This document shows positions 31,001-40,655 of a stretch of DNA of 64,000 nt, piece after piece. The position numbers were made by a program, and so were the translations under genes. This DNA comes from Streptomyces kaniharaensis (GTDB lineage Bacteria > Actinomycetota > Actinomycetes > Streptomycetales > Streptomycetaceae). The stretch covers positions 3,544,001 to 3,608,000 of the forward strand of contig NZ_WBOF01000001.1 in NCBI RefSeq assembly GCF_009569385.1. Reading direction: 5' to 3'. Below the pieces are notes generated by a model. It saw nothing but the letters and a program-made list of their open reading frames with translations, was not told where the DNA came from and ran no database searches. Numbering within the stretch: the first letter of the stretch is position 1; each line of letters begins with the position of its first letter.

Positions 31001-34000
31001 CCGACCGCCACGACGGTGGCACCGGTGTCATCGACCGCGTCGATCCGCAGGGCGGACCCGCCCGCCGAGCCGATCCGCACCCGTACCCGGGTGAGGCCCG
31101 TCCGGCCGAGCTGCACGCCCGACCACGAGAACGGCAGGTCGACCGACGATCCCGCGTCCTTGTCCAGCATCACGCCGTGCAGCGCGGCGTCGAACAGCGC
31201 CGGATGGACGCCGAATCCGTCGGTTCCGGCGTCGTCGGGCAGCGCCACCTCGGCGTACACCTCGGAGCCGCTGCGCCACGCCGCCTGCACACCCTGGAAC
31301 AGCGGCCCGTAGTCCAGGCCGAGGTCGGCCAGTCGCGGGTAGAGCGTTTCGACGGGGACGGGCTGGGCGCCGGGTGGCGGCCACTGTAGGGGGAACGGGG
31401 CCGGGGCTTTGGCGTGGGTGGTCAGCCAGCCGCGTGCGTGGCAGGTGGTTTCCGGTTGTCCGTCCTGGCTGTGGGTTTCGGGGCGGGAGAAGACGGCGAT
31501 TTCGCGGCGGCCGTCGTCGCCGGGCTGGCCGACGGTGACTTGGAGGTGGCGTGCGGTGGCCTCGTCGAGGATGAGTGGGGCTTCGATGACGAGTTCGTCG
31601 AGGACGGGGCAGCCGGCGGTGGCGCCGGCGGTGAGGGCCATGTCGACGAGGGCGGTGCCGGGGACCAGGACCATGCCGAAGACGACGTGGTCGCGGGTCC
31701 AGGGCTGTGCGTCGATCGACAGGCGGCCGGTGAACAGCCATTCGTCGCGGTCGCCGAGTTGTGCGGCGGCGGCCAGGACGGGGTGGTCGACGCGGTGGAG
31801 TCCGGCCGCGGTGGCGTCCCCGGTGCCTGCGCTGGGGGTGAGCCAGTACCGTTCGCGCTGGAACGCGTAGGTGGGCAGCGGTACTTGCTGTGCGCCGCTG
31901 GCGGCGAAGTACGCGGGCCAGTCGACGGCGACGCCGCTCACGTGGGCCTCGGCGAGCGAGGTCGTGAACCGTCGCGGACCGCCCTCGTCACGGCGCAGCG
32001 AACCGACGACGCCGACGCGGTCCTGTGCACCGTGGGCCTGGGCCGTCTCCTCGACGGCCATCGTCAGGACCGGGTGCGGGGACACTTCGACGAAGAAGGT
32101 CACGCCGTTGTCGATCAGTGCGCGGATCGCGGGCTCGAAGCCGACTCGGCCGCGCAGGTTTCCGTACCAGTACCGTGCGTCCAGCGTCCTGGTGTCGACG
32201 AAGCCGCCGGTGGCGGTCGAGTAGAACGGAATCTGCCCGGAGACCGGCGCGATCGGCGCGAGCACGTCCAGCAGTTCCGTCTCGACGGCCTCGACCTGCG
32301 CCGAGTGCGAGGCGTAGTCCACGTTGATCCTGCGCGCGCGCACGCCGTCGCGCTCGCAGGCGGCGATGAGTTCGTCCAGTGCCCCGGGTTCGCCGGCGAT
32401 CACCACCGTCGCGGGGCCGTTCACCGCGGCGACCGAGATCCGGCCCCGGTAGGGCTGGAGGAGTTCCTCGGCGCGTTCCACGGGCAGTGCCACGGAGACC
32501 ATGCCGCCCCGGCCGGCGAGCCGCTCGAGGACCAGCCGGCTGCGCAGGGCCACGATCCGGGCCCCGTCCTGCAGCGAGAGTCCACCCGCGACGCACGCGG
32601 CGGCGATCTCGCCCTGGGAGTGGCCGACCACGGCAGACGGCTCGACGCCGTACGAGCGCCACAGCGCCGCCAGCGACACCATCACCGCGAACAGCGCCGG
32701 CTGCACGACGTCCACCCGCTCGTACGACGGCGCACCCTCCACCGACCGCAGCACGTCCTCAAGACGCCAGTCGACGAACTCCGACAGCGCCTCACCACAC
32801 GCGGCGATCGACTCGGCGAACACCGGCGAGGAGTCCAGCAGCTCGACCGCCATGCCGACCCACTGCGCCCCCTGACCGGGGAAGACGAACACGGCCTTGC
32901 CGTTCCCCGGCCGACCCTCGAGCACATGCGCGGCGGGGTCGGCCGCGGTGAGGGCCGCCAGACCGCTCAACAGCGCACCGCGGTCCGGAGCCACCACGAC
33001 CGCGCGGTGCTCCAGCTGCGCCCGCGTCGTCACCGACGAGAAGCCGATGTCCAGGACGGAGACGCCCGGCTGGGCGATCATGCGGGCCCGCAGGCGGTCG
33101 GCCTGTTCGCGCAGCGCCGCCTCACTCCGCGCGGAGATCAGCACCGGCACCACCGACGGCGGCTGGGCCGCGTTCCCGTCCTCGTCCGGCTGCGGCTCCT
33201 CGATCGGCGCCTCCTCCAGGATGACGTGCGCGTTCGTGCCGCTGATGCCGAACGAGGACACACCCGCGCGCCGCGGTCGCTCCGTGGCCGGCCACTTCTG
33301 CGCCTCGGTCAGCAGCTCGACCTCGCCCGAGGCCCAGTCGACGTGCGGCGACGGCGCGTCCACGTGGAGGGTGGCGGGCAGCACCTCGTGCCGCATCGCC
33401 ATGACCATCTTGATCACGCCGGCCACACCGGCCGCCGCCATCGTGTGCCCGATGTTCGACTTGACCGAGCCGAGACGCAGCGGGCCGTCCGACCGCTCGC
33501 GCCCGTAGGTCGCCAGCAGGGCTTCCGCCTCGATCGGGTCACCGAGCTTGGTGCCGGTGCCGTGGCCCTCGACGGCGTCCACGTCGGCCGCGCTCAGCCC
33601 GGCGTTCGTCAGTGCCTGCCGGATCACGCGCTCCTGCGACGGGCCGTTCGGCGCGGTGAGCCCGTTGCTCGCACCGTCCTGGTTGACCGCGCTGCCGCGC
33701 ACGAGGGCCAGGACGCGGTGACCGTTGCGGCGGGCGTCCGACAGCCGCTCCATCAGCAGCAGTCCCGAGCCTTCGCCCCAGGCCACGCCGTCCGCGGCCG
33801 CCGCGTACGCCCTGCACAGCCCGTCCGGTGACAGGGCCCGCTGCCGGCTGAACTCGATGAAGTTGTTCGGCCTCGGGTGCACCGTCACGCCGCCGACCAG
33901 CGCCAGCGAGCACTCCCGCGCGCGCAGGGACTTGGCCGCCAGGTCCACGGCGACGAGCGAGGAGGAGCACGCGGTGTCCACCGACACCGCGGGCCCCTCG

Positions 34001-34593
34001 AACCCGAACGTGTAGCTGAGCCGGCCCGAGGCGACGCTGCCGGCGGCGGCGGTCGGGAGGTAGCCCTCGATCTCGGCGCTCCGGTCGCTCATCCCCGCGA
34101 CGAAGCCGTAGTCCTGGAACATCACGCCGCAGAAGACGCCGGTGTCGCTGCCCTTGAGGGCCAGCGGGTCGATGCCGGCGTCCTCGAACGCCTCCCAGGC
34201 CGTCTCCAGCAGCAGCCGCTGCTGCGGGTCCATCGCGAGCGCCTCACGCGGACTGATCCCGAAGAACTCCGCGTCGAACTCGCCCACCCGGTCGACGAAT
34301 CCACCGCTGCGCGTATAGGAGGTGCCCGGATGGTCCGGGTCCGGGTCGTAGAGCCGCTCCAGGTCCCAACCGCGGTCGTCCGGAAACTCGGAGATCCCGA
34401 TGCGCTCCGCCGCCAGCAGCTCCCACAGCTCCTCCGGCGACGTCACGCCACCCGGGAAGCGGCAGCTCATGCCGACGATCGCCAGCGGCTCGCCCGCACG
34501 GTCCAGAAGCTGCTGGTTCTGCCGCCGGAGGCGCTCGGTTTCCTTGAGCGACTGCCGGAGGGCCCCGACGATGTCCTTCTTATCGGCGGCCAT
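28090..34593 (-). CDS. type I PKS: fully reducing module 2
   Basis: Single-module synthase (2167 residues) with the complete reductive loop. The docking head [20 protein letters not shown] is class 1b-like. It has KS (DTACSSS about residue 208), AT with GHSQGE and YASH (methylmalonyl, Ser about 659), DH ([10 protein letters not shown] about 969, DAALH), ER ([15 protein letters not shown], nucleotide loop HAAAGGVGM about 1548), B-type KR (GGTGGLG, LDD, NYAAAN about 1874) and ACP (GFDSL about 2036). It should leave a saturated alpha-methyl unit. The ER Tyr in GMYPG hints at a 2S methyl, with modest certainty. The tail [13 protein letters not shown] is class 1a-like and fits the next gene's head. 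AAGGAG precedes the ATG by 7 bases. First gene of operon 2. Confidence 0.96.
31339..32004 (-). repeat. module 2 copy of the 666-bp shared tract
   Basis: Partner of 19655-20320 (4 differences, no gaps). It lies in the DH domain of the fully reducing module. Confidence 0.88.
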
Positions 34594-35157
34594 GCCTACT
34601 CCTTCACGTCTGGGCGCACGGCGGCAACCAGGTCCTCGGCTGCTCTCATGCCACGCTTTCGTGGGCCGTCTGGATCAGGGTTTCCGGTAGCGATGTGACC
34701 GATCGACGCAGCCACCCCGGCCGTCGGCACGCTGTCGTGCACCCCGGCCGCCGGCACACCGTTGTGCCGGCATTCCCCCGCCATGGCATTCCCCCGCCAT
34801 GGCAATTCCCCGTCTTGGGCCGATGTCCGCAGGCCCGCAAGTGACGGTACGCATCTTCGTGTGCGGTCATGAGAGCGTTGTCCGCTACCTGCCAATGTGA
34901 TCGAGATTGGAACTGGCCAGGGTGTTCGCAGGCGGCCGATGACCGGCGAGGCGGGAGTTCACGGCGAAGCCCTGCCGAAGCGTGATCAACATCGCTGTCA
35001 GCTTCTGGCCAGTGGTCTGGACCGGCACTGAAACAACGGCGTGGTGAACGACGTCGACGTGAAGTGGCCGACGACGTCAGGCAGTTCGGGTGCGCCAGAT
35101 TTCCGCCGATCCCCGTGCGTCGATAGCGACCCGATGTGACGAACCGATGTAAACGAA
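34594..35157 (-). promoter_or_regulatory. control region upstream of PKS operon 2
   Basis: This gene-free interval of about 560 bp lies between a terminator and the start of the module 2 PKS. It is visibly less GC-rich than the genes. From the PKS outwards it holds tandem repeats (34713-34801) able to form small hairpins, an ACCTGCCA element at 34887-34894, and GGCAGTTCGGG at 35080-35090. The last two resemble repeated elements upstream of operon 1. A weak open frame runs through it and stops 2 bp before the PKS start, but its upstream part has poor third-position GC. No regulator gene lies here. Confidence 0.55.
34713..34801. repeat. back-to-back 27-bp and 16-bp tandem repeats
   Basis: Two adjacent 27-bp units (34713-34739 and 34740-34766, 23 of 27 bases alike) each contain a GCAC / GTGC or GGCAC / GTGCC hairpin. 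Just beyond them are two perfect 16-bp units GCATTCCCCCGCCATG (34770-34785, 34786-34801) and a partial third. They lie in the probable leader of PKS operon 2. Confidence 0.75.
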
Positions 35158-35210
35158 CAGCGTCCCGCTCCGGAGAGGCGTTGGTGTCGCTTCTCCGGAA
35201 CGGGACGCTG
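35158..35210. terminator. 19-bp-arm hairpin ending PKS operon 1
   Basis: 35158-35176 pairs with 35192-35210 at 18 of 19 positions, with a 15-base loop, about 34 bp after the methyltransferase stop. It separates operon 1 from the operon 2 control region. Confidence 0.85.
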
Positions 35211-35243
35211 GGGCGGACGGGCGCAGCCGTCGCCCGTTGGTCG

Positions 35244-36281
35244 TCAGTGCTCGCCGCCTCCGGGGACCGCCTCGATCATCGAGAAGGCCATCGGAGCGGG
35301 CAGCAGGGCGAACCGGGTCACGGTGAAGCCGGCCCGCGCGCAGAGGCCTTCGAACTGGGCCCTGGTGCGTCCCCGGGCCGCGCCGATGAGGTGCATGTGG
35401 AGATCGCTGAGGTACATCGTGTCCGGGAGAGAGCCGTCGACGGTGTCGGGCATGACCGGATCCACGATGAGCAGGCGGCCGTGCGGGGGCATCGCTCGCC
35501 TGATGTTGCCGAGGATCGTGACGGCGCGCTCGTCGTCGGCGTAGTGCACGACGTTCTTGATCAGGTAGAGGTCGGCACCGGCGGGCACCTCGGTCGCGAG
35601 GTCGCCGGAGACCACGGTGCAGCGGTCGGCGACTCCGGCCGCCGCCAGGGTCCCTTCGGACATGCCGACCGCCGCGGCGGTGTCGTACAGGATGCCGCGC
35701 AGGCCCGGATGGGCGGCGAGGACGGCGGCGAGCACCGCGCCGTTGCCGCCGGCGACATCGGCGACGGTGCCGAAAGCGCCGAAATCGTAATGGTGCGGCA
35801 GCGCTTCCGCGGTCTGCACGGCACTCTGCCGCAACGTGGCGGGGAAGTTCTTCGACAGTTCCGGGTCGCCCCCGACGTATTCGAAGAACGACTTTCCGAA
35901 GACGGTGCCGAAGGTGGAACCTCCGGTGCGTACGGCGGTGTCCAGTTCGCGCCACGCCGCCTGGATCGCCGGATCGGTGAACATCCGGGTGAAGGAGTTC
36001 AGCGAGTCGGCGCGATCGGTCCGCAGCAGGGCGCCGACCTCGGTCAACCGGAAGTGCCCGGACTCCGCCTGGGTCAGGACCCCGAGCGCGGTGAGCGCAC
36101 TGCACAGCTGGGTGGTCACCGCAGCATCCGTGCCGAGCGCGGCGGCGATCTCGGTGCCGGTCAGCTCGCCGTCACCGAGGGTGTCGGCCACCCCCAGACG
36201 CGCCGCGGTGGACACCGTCTGCATGGCCATGTGCCCGAATGCCAATTCGAACAGTCGTTGCTTGTGCTTCGCTTCAGTCAT
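35244..36281 (-). CDS. SAM-dependent O-methyltransferase (tailoring)
   Basis: Class I methyltransferase (345 residues) of the small-molecule O-methyltransferase type. An N-terminal winged-helix dimerisation domain (about residues 1-120) is followed by a Rossmann domain with the SAM motif VADVAGGNGAVLAAVL. The motif LYLIKNVVHYADDE and the general-base region with His complete the picture. The start at 36281 (MTEAKHKQRLFEL) is chosen because AGGAAGG sits 5 bases before it; an ATG at 36296 has no such site. Last gene of operon 1. The expected role is O-methylation of an enolic or phenol-like hydroxyl. Aureothin's AurI, which methylates a pyrone, is a precedent for the type, and the predicted pyrone 4-OH would be a fitting target (inference). 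Confidence 0.9.
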   Translation of the reverse strand: MTEAKHKQRLFELAFGHMAMQTVSTAARLGVADTLGDGELTGTEIAAALGTDAAVTTQLCSALTALGVLTQAESGHFRLTEVGALLRTDRADSLNSFTRMFTDPAIQAAWRELDTAVRTGGSTFGTVFGKSFFEYVGGDPELSKNFPATLRQSAVQTAEALPHHYDFGAFGTVADVAGGNGAVLAAVLAAHPGLRGILYDTAAAVGMSEGTLAAAGVADRCTVVSGDLATEVPAGADLYLIKNVVHYADDERAVTILGNIRRAMPPHGRLLIVDPVMPDTVDGSLPDTMYLSDLHMHLIGAARGRTRAQFEGLCARAGFTVTRFALLPAPMAFSMIEAVPGGGEH

Positions 36282-36321
36282 TGACGCCTTCCTCATCGTG
36301 CGGTGCTTGCCGTCCTGGCGC

Positions 36322-37536
36322 TCACTTCAGGCGCACCGGCAGGGAACCGAAACCGCGCATGAAGCCGATCCGCCAGTCGGGGAAGAACTCGGGATCCGCC
36401 AGCCGCAATCCGGGGAACCGCTGCAGCAGCTGGGCGAACGCGACGTTCGCCTCCAGCCGGCCCAGCGGGGCGCCGAGGCAGAAGTGGATACCGTGCCCGA
36501 AGGCCAGGTGCTTGGGGCTCTCGTCCACCTCGTGCAGCCGGGGCGGCTCGTCGTTGTACGCGGGGTCGTGGTTGGCCGCGTCGAGCGAGACGCACACGAG
36601 CTCTCCGGCCGGGATGGTGACACCGCCGAGGCTGACGGCCTCGCCGGTGTACCGCATCGTCGCCCAGCCGACCGGACCGAAGCGCCGGAGCACCTCCTCG
36701 GTCGCGGCGGGGATCCGGTCCGGGTGCGCCCGCAGCCCCTCCAGCGCCTCCCGGTCCCGAAGCATCAGGTAGACGCCGTTGCCGATCAGGTGCAGCGCCG
36801 TCTCGTGCCCGGCGACCAGCAGCAGGAACGCCATCGCGATCAGCTCGTCCGGGCTGAGCTGATCACCGTCCTCGCTGTCGGCGATCAGCCCGGACAGCAG
36901 GTCGTCACCGGGTTCGGCGCGTTTGGCCTGCAGGAGCGCGGCCAGGTAGTCGCTCATCTGCTGCGAGACCGCGGCCATGTCGACGCTGGGATCGGCGTCC
37001 AGCAGGATCCTGGACCACTCCTGGAACTTCTCCCGGTCGTCGAACGGCACACCGAGCAGTTCGCAGATCACCATGACCGGCAACGGCGCCGCCAACGCCT
37101 CGATCAGGTCGACTTCGTCCTGGCCGTCCATCCGGTCGAGCAGGCCCTCGGTGATCTGCTCGATGCGCGGCCGCAGGGCGGCGACCCGTCGTCCGGTGAA
37201 CTCCCGGCCGACGAGCTTGCGCAGCCGGGTGTGCACGGGCGCATCGCTGTTCAGCATGTGCGAGCTCAGCAGTTCCGAGGCGCCGGCGCCCCGCCCGTCC
37301 GGCGCGGCGCGGCGCAGGATCTCGTAGAGATCGGTGACGTTCTTGCGCATCCGCGGATCCGCGAGCGCGGTGCGGGCCTCGTCATAACCGGTGATCAGCC
37401 AGTGCGGCAGACCATTGGGCCGGCGGACCCGGAAAACGGGACCGTTCTTGCGCCAGCGCCGGTAGTACTTGTGCGGGTCGTCGAAGAAATCCGTGCCGAT
37501 TGCCTCTTCCTGCACGGATCCGCCGAACTGATTCAT
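36322..37536 (-). CDS. cytochrome P450 monooxygenase (tailoring)
   Basis: Bacterial class I P450 (404 residues) of the soluble actinomycete type. It has the oxygen-binding I-helix LLVAGHETALH, ExxR in EEVLRRFG, and the haem loop FGHGIHFCLGAPLGR with the Cys ligand. It needs ferredoxin and reductase partners, which are not in this window. It lies between the AhpD-like gene and the methyltransferase gene in operon 1 and probably oxidises the released polyketide (hydroxylation or epoxidation). The site cannot be predicted. 110 bp of spacing upstream leave room for an extra promoter, but none is obvious. Confidence 0.94.
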   Translation of the reverse strand: MNQFGGSVQEEAIGTDFFDDPHKYYRRWRKNGPVFRVRRPNGLPHWLITGYDEARTALADPRMRKNVTDLYEILRRAAPDGRGAGASELLSSHMLNSDAPVHTRLRKLVGREFTGRRVAALRPRIEQITEGLLDRMDGQDEVDLIEALAAPLPVMVICELLGVPFDDREKFQEWSRILLDADPSVDMAAVSQQMSDYLAALLQAKRAEPGDDLLSGLIADSEDGDQLSPDELIAMAFLLLVAGHETALHLIGNGVYLMLRDREALEGLRAHPDRIPAATEEVLRRFGPVGWATMRYTGEAVSLGGVTIPAGELVCVSLDAANHDPAYNDEPPRLHEVDESPKHLAFGHGIHFCLGAPLGRLEANVAFAQLLQRFPGLRLADPEFFPDWRIGFMRGFGSLPVRLK

Positions 37537-37646
37537 CGTCCTTTTCCCCCTGAGATCACTTGTCTGATGGCGGACACGGTGCGGCCCGTACCGGCCGCAC
37601 CGCGTCGGTTCCGTGCGTGCGCACGGTGGAACCGGTCTGCGGCCTC

Positions 37647-38246
37647 TTAAGGTCTGGGGAGGTCCGCGGGGTCGGTGAACCAGTCCTCGACGGCGACGTC
37701 ACAGGACTTCAGGATGTAGGCGAGCATCGAGTACGCGCCGATGATCGCCAGCACTTCCAGCATCTGCTGGTCGTCGTACGCCGACGAGAGCTGCTGCCAC
37801 GTCCGGTCGGACAGCGCGGCCCGCGGGCCGCGCAGCTCGTCGACCGCCCGCAACAGGGCGGCATCGTGCTCGGACCAGCCGGGGGCGTCCGGGCCGGCCG
37901 GGACCCGGGCGATCTCCTCCTCGGTGATACCGGCCCGGGAGCCGATCGCCACGTGGTGGGCCCACTCGTAGTGCGACTGCAGGAGGTACCCCACCCGCAG
38001 CACCATCAGCTCCCGGTCGCGCAGGGGCAGCTTCCCCTGGCCGAGCGTGGAGAGCATCGGGTTCATCCCGGACAGCAGCGCGGGGTGGTTGCCGATGACG
38101 CCCAGGACGTTGGGCACGGGGTTGCCGACCATGTGGGCCAGCGGACCATCGGGGTCGGTCTGGACCTCGGCGGGCATCCCGAGCAGCGGACGGACCTGCG
38201 CCGCGGGCGCGGGAGCCATCCGGGGCGCGGTGCTCTGACTCGTCAT
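37647..38246 (-). CDS. AhpD / carboxymuconolactone-decarboxylase-fold protein
   Basis: A 199-residue all-helical protein of the CMD/AhpD superfamily. The core segment REMVLRV-like (DRELMVLRVGYLLQSHYEWA) and HHVAIGSRAGITEEEIARV match the fold. The CxxC redox pair of true AhpD peroxidases is absent, so a thiol peroxidase role is unlikely. Relatives include decarboxylases, lactone-acting enzymes and many of unknown use. The start overlaps the stop of the metallo-beta-lactamase-fold gene by 4 bp (ATGA), so the two products are made together and may act in one step on the polyketide. An in-frame upstream extension to 38300 is rejected because it would reach further into that gene. The gene ends with TAA. 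Confidence 0.85.
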   Translation of the reverse strand: MTSQSTAPRMAPAPAAQVRPLLGMPAEVQTDPDGPLAHMVGNPVPNVLGVIGNHPALLSGMNPMLSTLGQGKLPLRDRELMVLRVGYLLQSHYEWAHHVAIGSRAGITEEEIARVPAGPDAPGWSEHDAALLRAVDELRGPRAALSDRTWQQLSSAYDDQQMLEVLAIIGAYSMLAYILKSCDVAVEDWFTDPADLPRP

Positions 38247-39187
38247 GCGGTCACCTCGGCTTTCAGGGACTCCTCCAGCTCCACCATGTGGTGCAGGCAC
38301 TGGAGCGGTCCCGGAGTGCCGTCACCGTTGAGTTCGCGGTGGACGGCACCGATGTTGAGGACGAGGCGCTCGGCGTTCTCGAAGTCGGCGAACCTGCTGA
38401 AGTCGAATTCCCGAGCCGCCTCCAGGGGGGACTTGCCCTGCTGGTGGGCGGCGGTGGCGTGGGCCTTCACCTGCTCCAGGTAGTCGCGGACCTGGACGAC
38501 CTCCTGCTTGCCGCCGACCGGGCCGTGGCCGGGGACGACGAACTCGGGGTCGAGTTCGAGGATCGTGTCGCAGGCGCGGATGCAGTTGTCGACGGGGCCG
38601 GAGTGGATGACGCCGTGCGTGCCGAACATGAGCAGGTCGCCGGCGTACACGACCCGTGCATCGGGAACGTGGACGATGACGTCGCCCACCGTGTGGGCCG
38701 GGCCGGCCTCGATCAGCCGGACGATCCGTTGGCCCACGGTCAGCTCGAGCTCCCCGTTGAACGTGATCGTCGGGTAGGTCGGGGTGATGCCGGAGAAGTC
38801 GAACGGCTCCAGGTGCCTGCGCAGCCGGGGATCGGCGTCGGGGGCCAGGAGCGGGGACGTTGTCTCCGGACCGGCGTGGCGCATCGCCCGCGCCGCCGCG
38901 ATGGAGGACACGATCATGGCGTCCCCCACGAGCTGGTTGCCCCACCAGTGGTCACCGTCGTGGTGGGTGTTGACCACCCAGCAGATGTCCGCGGTGGGCA
39001 CCGCTTCGGCGATGGCGGACAGCATCTGCCGGGTCTGGCCGAGGGAGAACAACGTATCGACGAGCAGTGCTTCTTCACCGCTGTGCACCAGGCCGGCGTT
39101 GCCGAACCCGGTGGCGCAACTGCCCTGCAGGTAGGCGAACGTCTGTGGCGCGAGCTGGTGCACGCCGGTGGTGAACGGAACGGACAC
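38243..39187 (-). CDS. metallo-beta-lactamase-fold hydrolase (tailoring)
   Basis: Binuclear metal hydrolase fold (314 residues). The metal motif NTHHDGDHWWGN fits HxHxDH. Further ligands are in AGPAHTVGDVIV (His), VYAGDLLMFG (Asp) and VVPGHGPVG (His), so the active site is complete. The start is GTG at 39187 with AAGGAG 6 bases upstream; a TTG 18 bases earlier is unlikely. It follows the large P450 gene by 31 bp and overlaps the AhpD-like gene. In PKS clusters this fold can hydrolyse thioesters or lactones or assist cyclisation. Which applies is unknown. An alternative is detoxification of a reactive lactone. Confidence 0.88.
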   Translation of the reverse strand: MSVPFTTGVHQLAPQTFAYLQGSCATGFGNAGLVHSGEEALLVDTLFSLGQTRQMLSAIAEAVPTADICWVVNTHHDGDHWWGNQLVGDAMIVSSIAAARAMRHAGPETTSPLLAPDADPRLRRHLEPFDFSGITPTYPTITFNGELELTVGQRIVRLIEAGPAHTVGDVIVHVPDARVVYAGDLLMFGTHGVIHSGPVDNCIRACDTILELDPEFVVPGHGPVGGKQEVVQVRDYLEQVKAHATAAHQQGKSPLEAAREFDFSRFADFENAERLVLNIGAVHRELNGDGTPGPLQCLHHMVELEESLKAEVTA

Positions 39188-39218
39188 AGGTATCTCCTTG
39201 TTCAATGAATATCCGCGG

Positions 39219-40655
39219 TCAGTTCCCGGCCGCGACCGCGGTCCGGGGGCGCAGCACCATCCGCGGACCGCGCTGGGGCACCACCACCGGGCCGCGCGGC
39301 ACCGCCTTCGCCGGGTCCTCCTCGACCCGCTCGAAGTCGACGTTGGTCACCAGCTCGCGCAGCATGGTCTTGATCTCGTGGATCGCGATCTGGTCGCCCA
39401 TGCAGCGGGTGTGCCCGCCGCCGAACGGGATCCACGTGTACTGGCCCGGCTGCACGCCGAGGAACCGCTCCGGGCGGAACTCGTCCGGCTCGGGGTAGCG
39501 CTCCGGGTCGTTGTTCATCAGCTCGGCGCTCGGCACCAGCAGCTGACCGGGCTCGTACCGCACGTTGCCGATCACGATCGGCTTCATGACCTGACGCGCC
39601 AGGTTGTTCGGCAGCGGCGGGTTCTTCCGCAGCACCTCGTGCGCCGCGGCGGTGAGGTACTCCTGGGACGCACCCTCGGCGATCTCGGCACGCAGCTTGC
39701 CGAGCCGCTCCGGATCCCGGGAGAAGTGCTCGATCGACCAGCAGACCGCGGAGACGGTCGTCACGGTGCCGGCGACGAACATGGTCATGATCTCGTCGCG
39801 CAGTTCCACGCCCGACAGGGACGAGCCGTCCTCGTGCGTGATGCCGAGCAGGACCGACAGCATGTCGTTGCCGAGCTCACCGACCTCCAGGCGCTCGGCC
39901 ACCGCCTCGGCGATCAGGGCGTCGACCCGGGGGCGGTTCTTCCAGAAGTCCTTGACGCCGGTGCCGGGCCGCTTCTTCATGAGCCGCTTCTTCGCCGGCG
40001 ACCACCGGTCGAACATCAGCATCGCGGTCGGATGGGTGTTGATCTCCAGCAGGTCCATCAGCGCGTCGAGCAGCCGGGGCCAGTTGGTCGGGACCACCTT
40101 GCCGAACACGACCTCGCGGATCACGTTCATCGCCCAGCGGTGCACCAGCGGGTGCATGTCGACGACCTCGTCACGCGGCCACTGCGCGACCGCGTCCACC
40201 GTGATCTGCTCCACCGCTTCGGTGATGCGGTTGAAGGCCGCGCCCTTGAAGCTGCGGGTGAGCGCCTTGCGGCGGGCCAGGTGCTCGCCCTCGTCGAGGA
40301 AGGCGATCCCGGTGTGGCCGAAGAACTTCTCCAGCGCGCCGTTCGAGCTGCCGCAGTGCAGGCTGGTGCGCGGTCCCTGGAAGAGGGCCCGCACGTCGTC
40401 CGGGTCGGTGAGGATGAAGAACTCGACGCCCGGCAGGAAGCCCAGCCTGAACCGGGAGCCGTACAGCCGCTTGCACTCGTTCAGGAAGTCGGTGCGCTGC
40501 TGGGTGAACCGGATGAGCTGTTCACGCTGGCCCAGGGTCGGACCCGGCACCTCCGAGGACGGGATCACCGCCGTCTCCGCAGGCTTCGCGGTGTGGTCGA
40601 CCGGGCAGCGCCCGGCTCTGTCCTCGACCGCCACGTCGTTCGAGTCGGGGTTCAT
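39219..40655 (-). CDS. large cytochrome P450 with altered I-helix
   Basis: A 478-residue P450, longer than the usual bacterial form and closer to membrane-type or CYP4/CYP51-like lengths, but without a membrane anchor. The haem loop is FGGGHTRCMGDQIA with the Cys ligand, and ExxR is in AHEVLRKNP. The I-helix reads MFVAGTVTTVS. The acidic residue normally preceding the conserved Thr is Val, which would weaken the usual proton relay. The start ATG at 40655 overlaps the PKS stop (TGATG) and has AAGGAG 5 bases upstream; a GTG 3 bases earlier is too close to that site. It is directly behind the thioesterase PKS, so it probably oxidises the released chain. Confidence 0.93.
   Translation of the reverse strand: MNPDSNDVAVEDRAGRCPVDHTAKPAETAVIPSSEVPGPTLGQREQLIRFTQQRTDFLNECKRLYGSRFRLGFLPGVEFFILTDPDDVRALFQGPRTSLHCGSSNGALEKFFGHTGIAFLDEGEHLARRKALTRSFKGAAFNRITEAVEQITVDAVAQWPRDEVVDMHPLVHRWAMNVIREVVFGKVVPTNWPRLLDALMDLLEINTHPTAMLMFDRWSPAKKRLMKKRPGTGVKDFWKNRPRVDALIAEAVAERLEVGELGNDMLSVLLGITHEDGSSLSGVELRDEIMTMFVAGTVTTVSAVCWSIEHFSRDPERLGKLRAEIAEGASQEYLTAAAHEVLRKNPPLPNNLARQVMKPIVIGNVRYEPGQLLVPSAELMNNDPERYPEPDEFRPERFLGVQPGQYTWIPFGGGHTRCMGDQIAIHEIKTMLRELVTNVDFERVEEDPAKAVPRGPVVVPQRGPRMVLRPRTAVAAGN

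Noticed and set aside
34596-34895. A 99-codon minus-strand frame ending 2 bp before the module 2 PKS start, possibly a leader gene or remnant
   Set aside because: Its upstream part has weak third-position GC and runs through non-triplet (16-bp) tandem repeats. Only the last 17 codons look protein-like, which is not enough for a gene call.
37647-38246. Naming the AhpD-fold protein a decarboxylase acting on the polyketide
   Set aside because: The family name comes from one member; activities vary and no residue here proves decarboxylation.
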